Shown: in pieces, positions 63,743 to 64,000 of the stretch | Numbering within the stretch: the stretch's first letter is position 1 | Layout: each line of letters starts with the position of its first letter | Source: Xestospongia muta | Lineage: Eukaryota; Porifera; Demospongiae; Haplosclerida; Petrosiidae | NCBI GenBank assembly: GCA_963693285.1 | Contig: OY848918.1 | Location: 1,037,001-1,101,000, forward strand | Length of the DNA: 64,000 nt | Reading direction: 5' to 3' | Position numbers and translations under genes: made by a program | Notes under the pieces: model-generated | What the model was told of the DNA's origin: nothing | Databases searched by the model: none | The model's input: the letters and a program-made list of their open reading frames with translations, nothing else

Positions 63743-64000
63743 TCTGTCAATTATTCTTCACACTCCTTACCCATCTCCACCTGACACACATAAACTGCGC
63801 GTAAACTATGGCTTGGAGTGCTTCTGTTTTTTCTGAAACGAGTATGTAATAATTCTGGATTTTTTACTTTAATTAAGTGTTACTTTATAATAAACATTTA
63901 TTTATGGCACGTAGTCTATATATATCTGAATTCGTGTCCATCAACGCCCACTGAATCGCATTGTGAGGCTTAACGCATGAAGGCCCTTCTACTCGTAATA
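63743..64000. other. Right edge, nothing recognised
   Basis: Possible 5' flank of the Cys-rich ORF. No other feature. Confidence 0.3.

Overview
The window looks like nuclear DNA of an early-branching animal, most likely a demosponge of the Amphimedon type. It is very AT-rich. Genes are split into many small exons by introns often only 40-60 bp long with GT..AG ends, and the predicted proteins are N-glycan-rich Ig/FN3 receptors. The organism call is inference; no marker gene fixes it. I see no rRNA, tRNA, CRISPR array or bacterial-style operon.

Almost the whole window is one cluster of paralogous single-pass membrane receptors on both strands. Intact or near-intact copies: R2 (1686-4390, -), R3 (4594-7035, -), R4 (7253-10235, -), R5 (10949-14277, -), R8 (18120-20674, +), R15 (22202-25698, -), R9 (31200-33757, +), R12 (37915-41689, -), R13 (47002-50399, -) and R16 (57958-60141, -, tail lost). 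Among them lie truncated, inverted, fused or mutated copies at 1-1430, 14404-14758, 15653-16955, 16960-17390, 17886-18010, 21690-22020, 34414-36710, 37136-37566, 42452-46389, 43750-44260, 51133-53673 and 54300-56780.

Where exons could be joined by hand, every member uses the same plan: signal-peptide exon, Ig-like D1, FN3-like D2, short linker exon, two further cysteine-bearing beta-rich exons (D3, D4), a stalk/TM exon, then a tail. Splice phases across the ectodomain are 1-1-1-0-1-1(-1) in every family. Tails differ completely: an SH3-ligand plus YxxM plus YxxL tail (family A, R8/R9/R10), an ITAM-like NPxY tail (R3), a Ser/Pro-rich tail (R2), long many-exon tails (R4/R5/R15) and tails with exon repeats (R12). 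Within a family the FN3 exon is almost identical between paralogs while the D1 exon is strongly divergent. That pattern, plus many pseudogenes and chimeras, is what allorecognition or innate immune receptor complexes look like (established comparison: Hydractinia Alr genes, vertebrate paired receptors). Function here is inference.

Other content: a degenerate HECT E3-ligase-like pseudogene (26450-28770, +) with a GGAT-type minisatellite in its intron; a hAT transposase remnant (56880-57740, -) next to two foldback elements that cut off the R16 tail; a TIR-flanked THAP-domain element (60678-62105); a MITE-like insert in an R16 intron; and a short cysteine-rich ORF (63449-63742, -). A segmental duplication of about 8-9 kb produced the R12 + truncated R10 and R13 + pseudogene R11 units.

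All exon models are hand-built from splice sites and paralog comparison, without transcripts. Family names (R2, R3 and so on) are mine.
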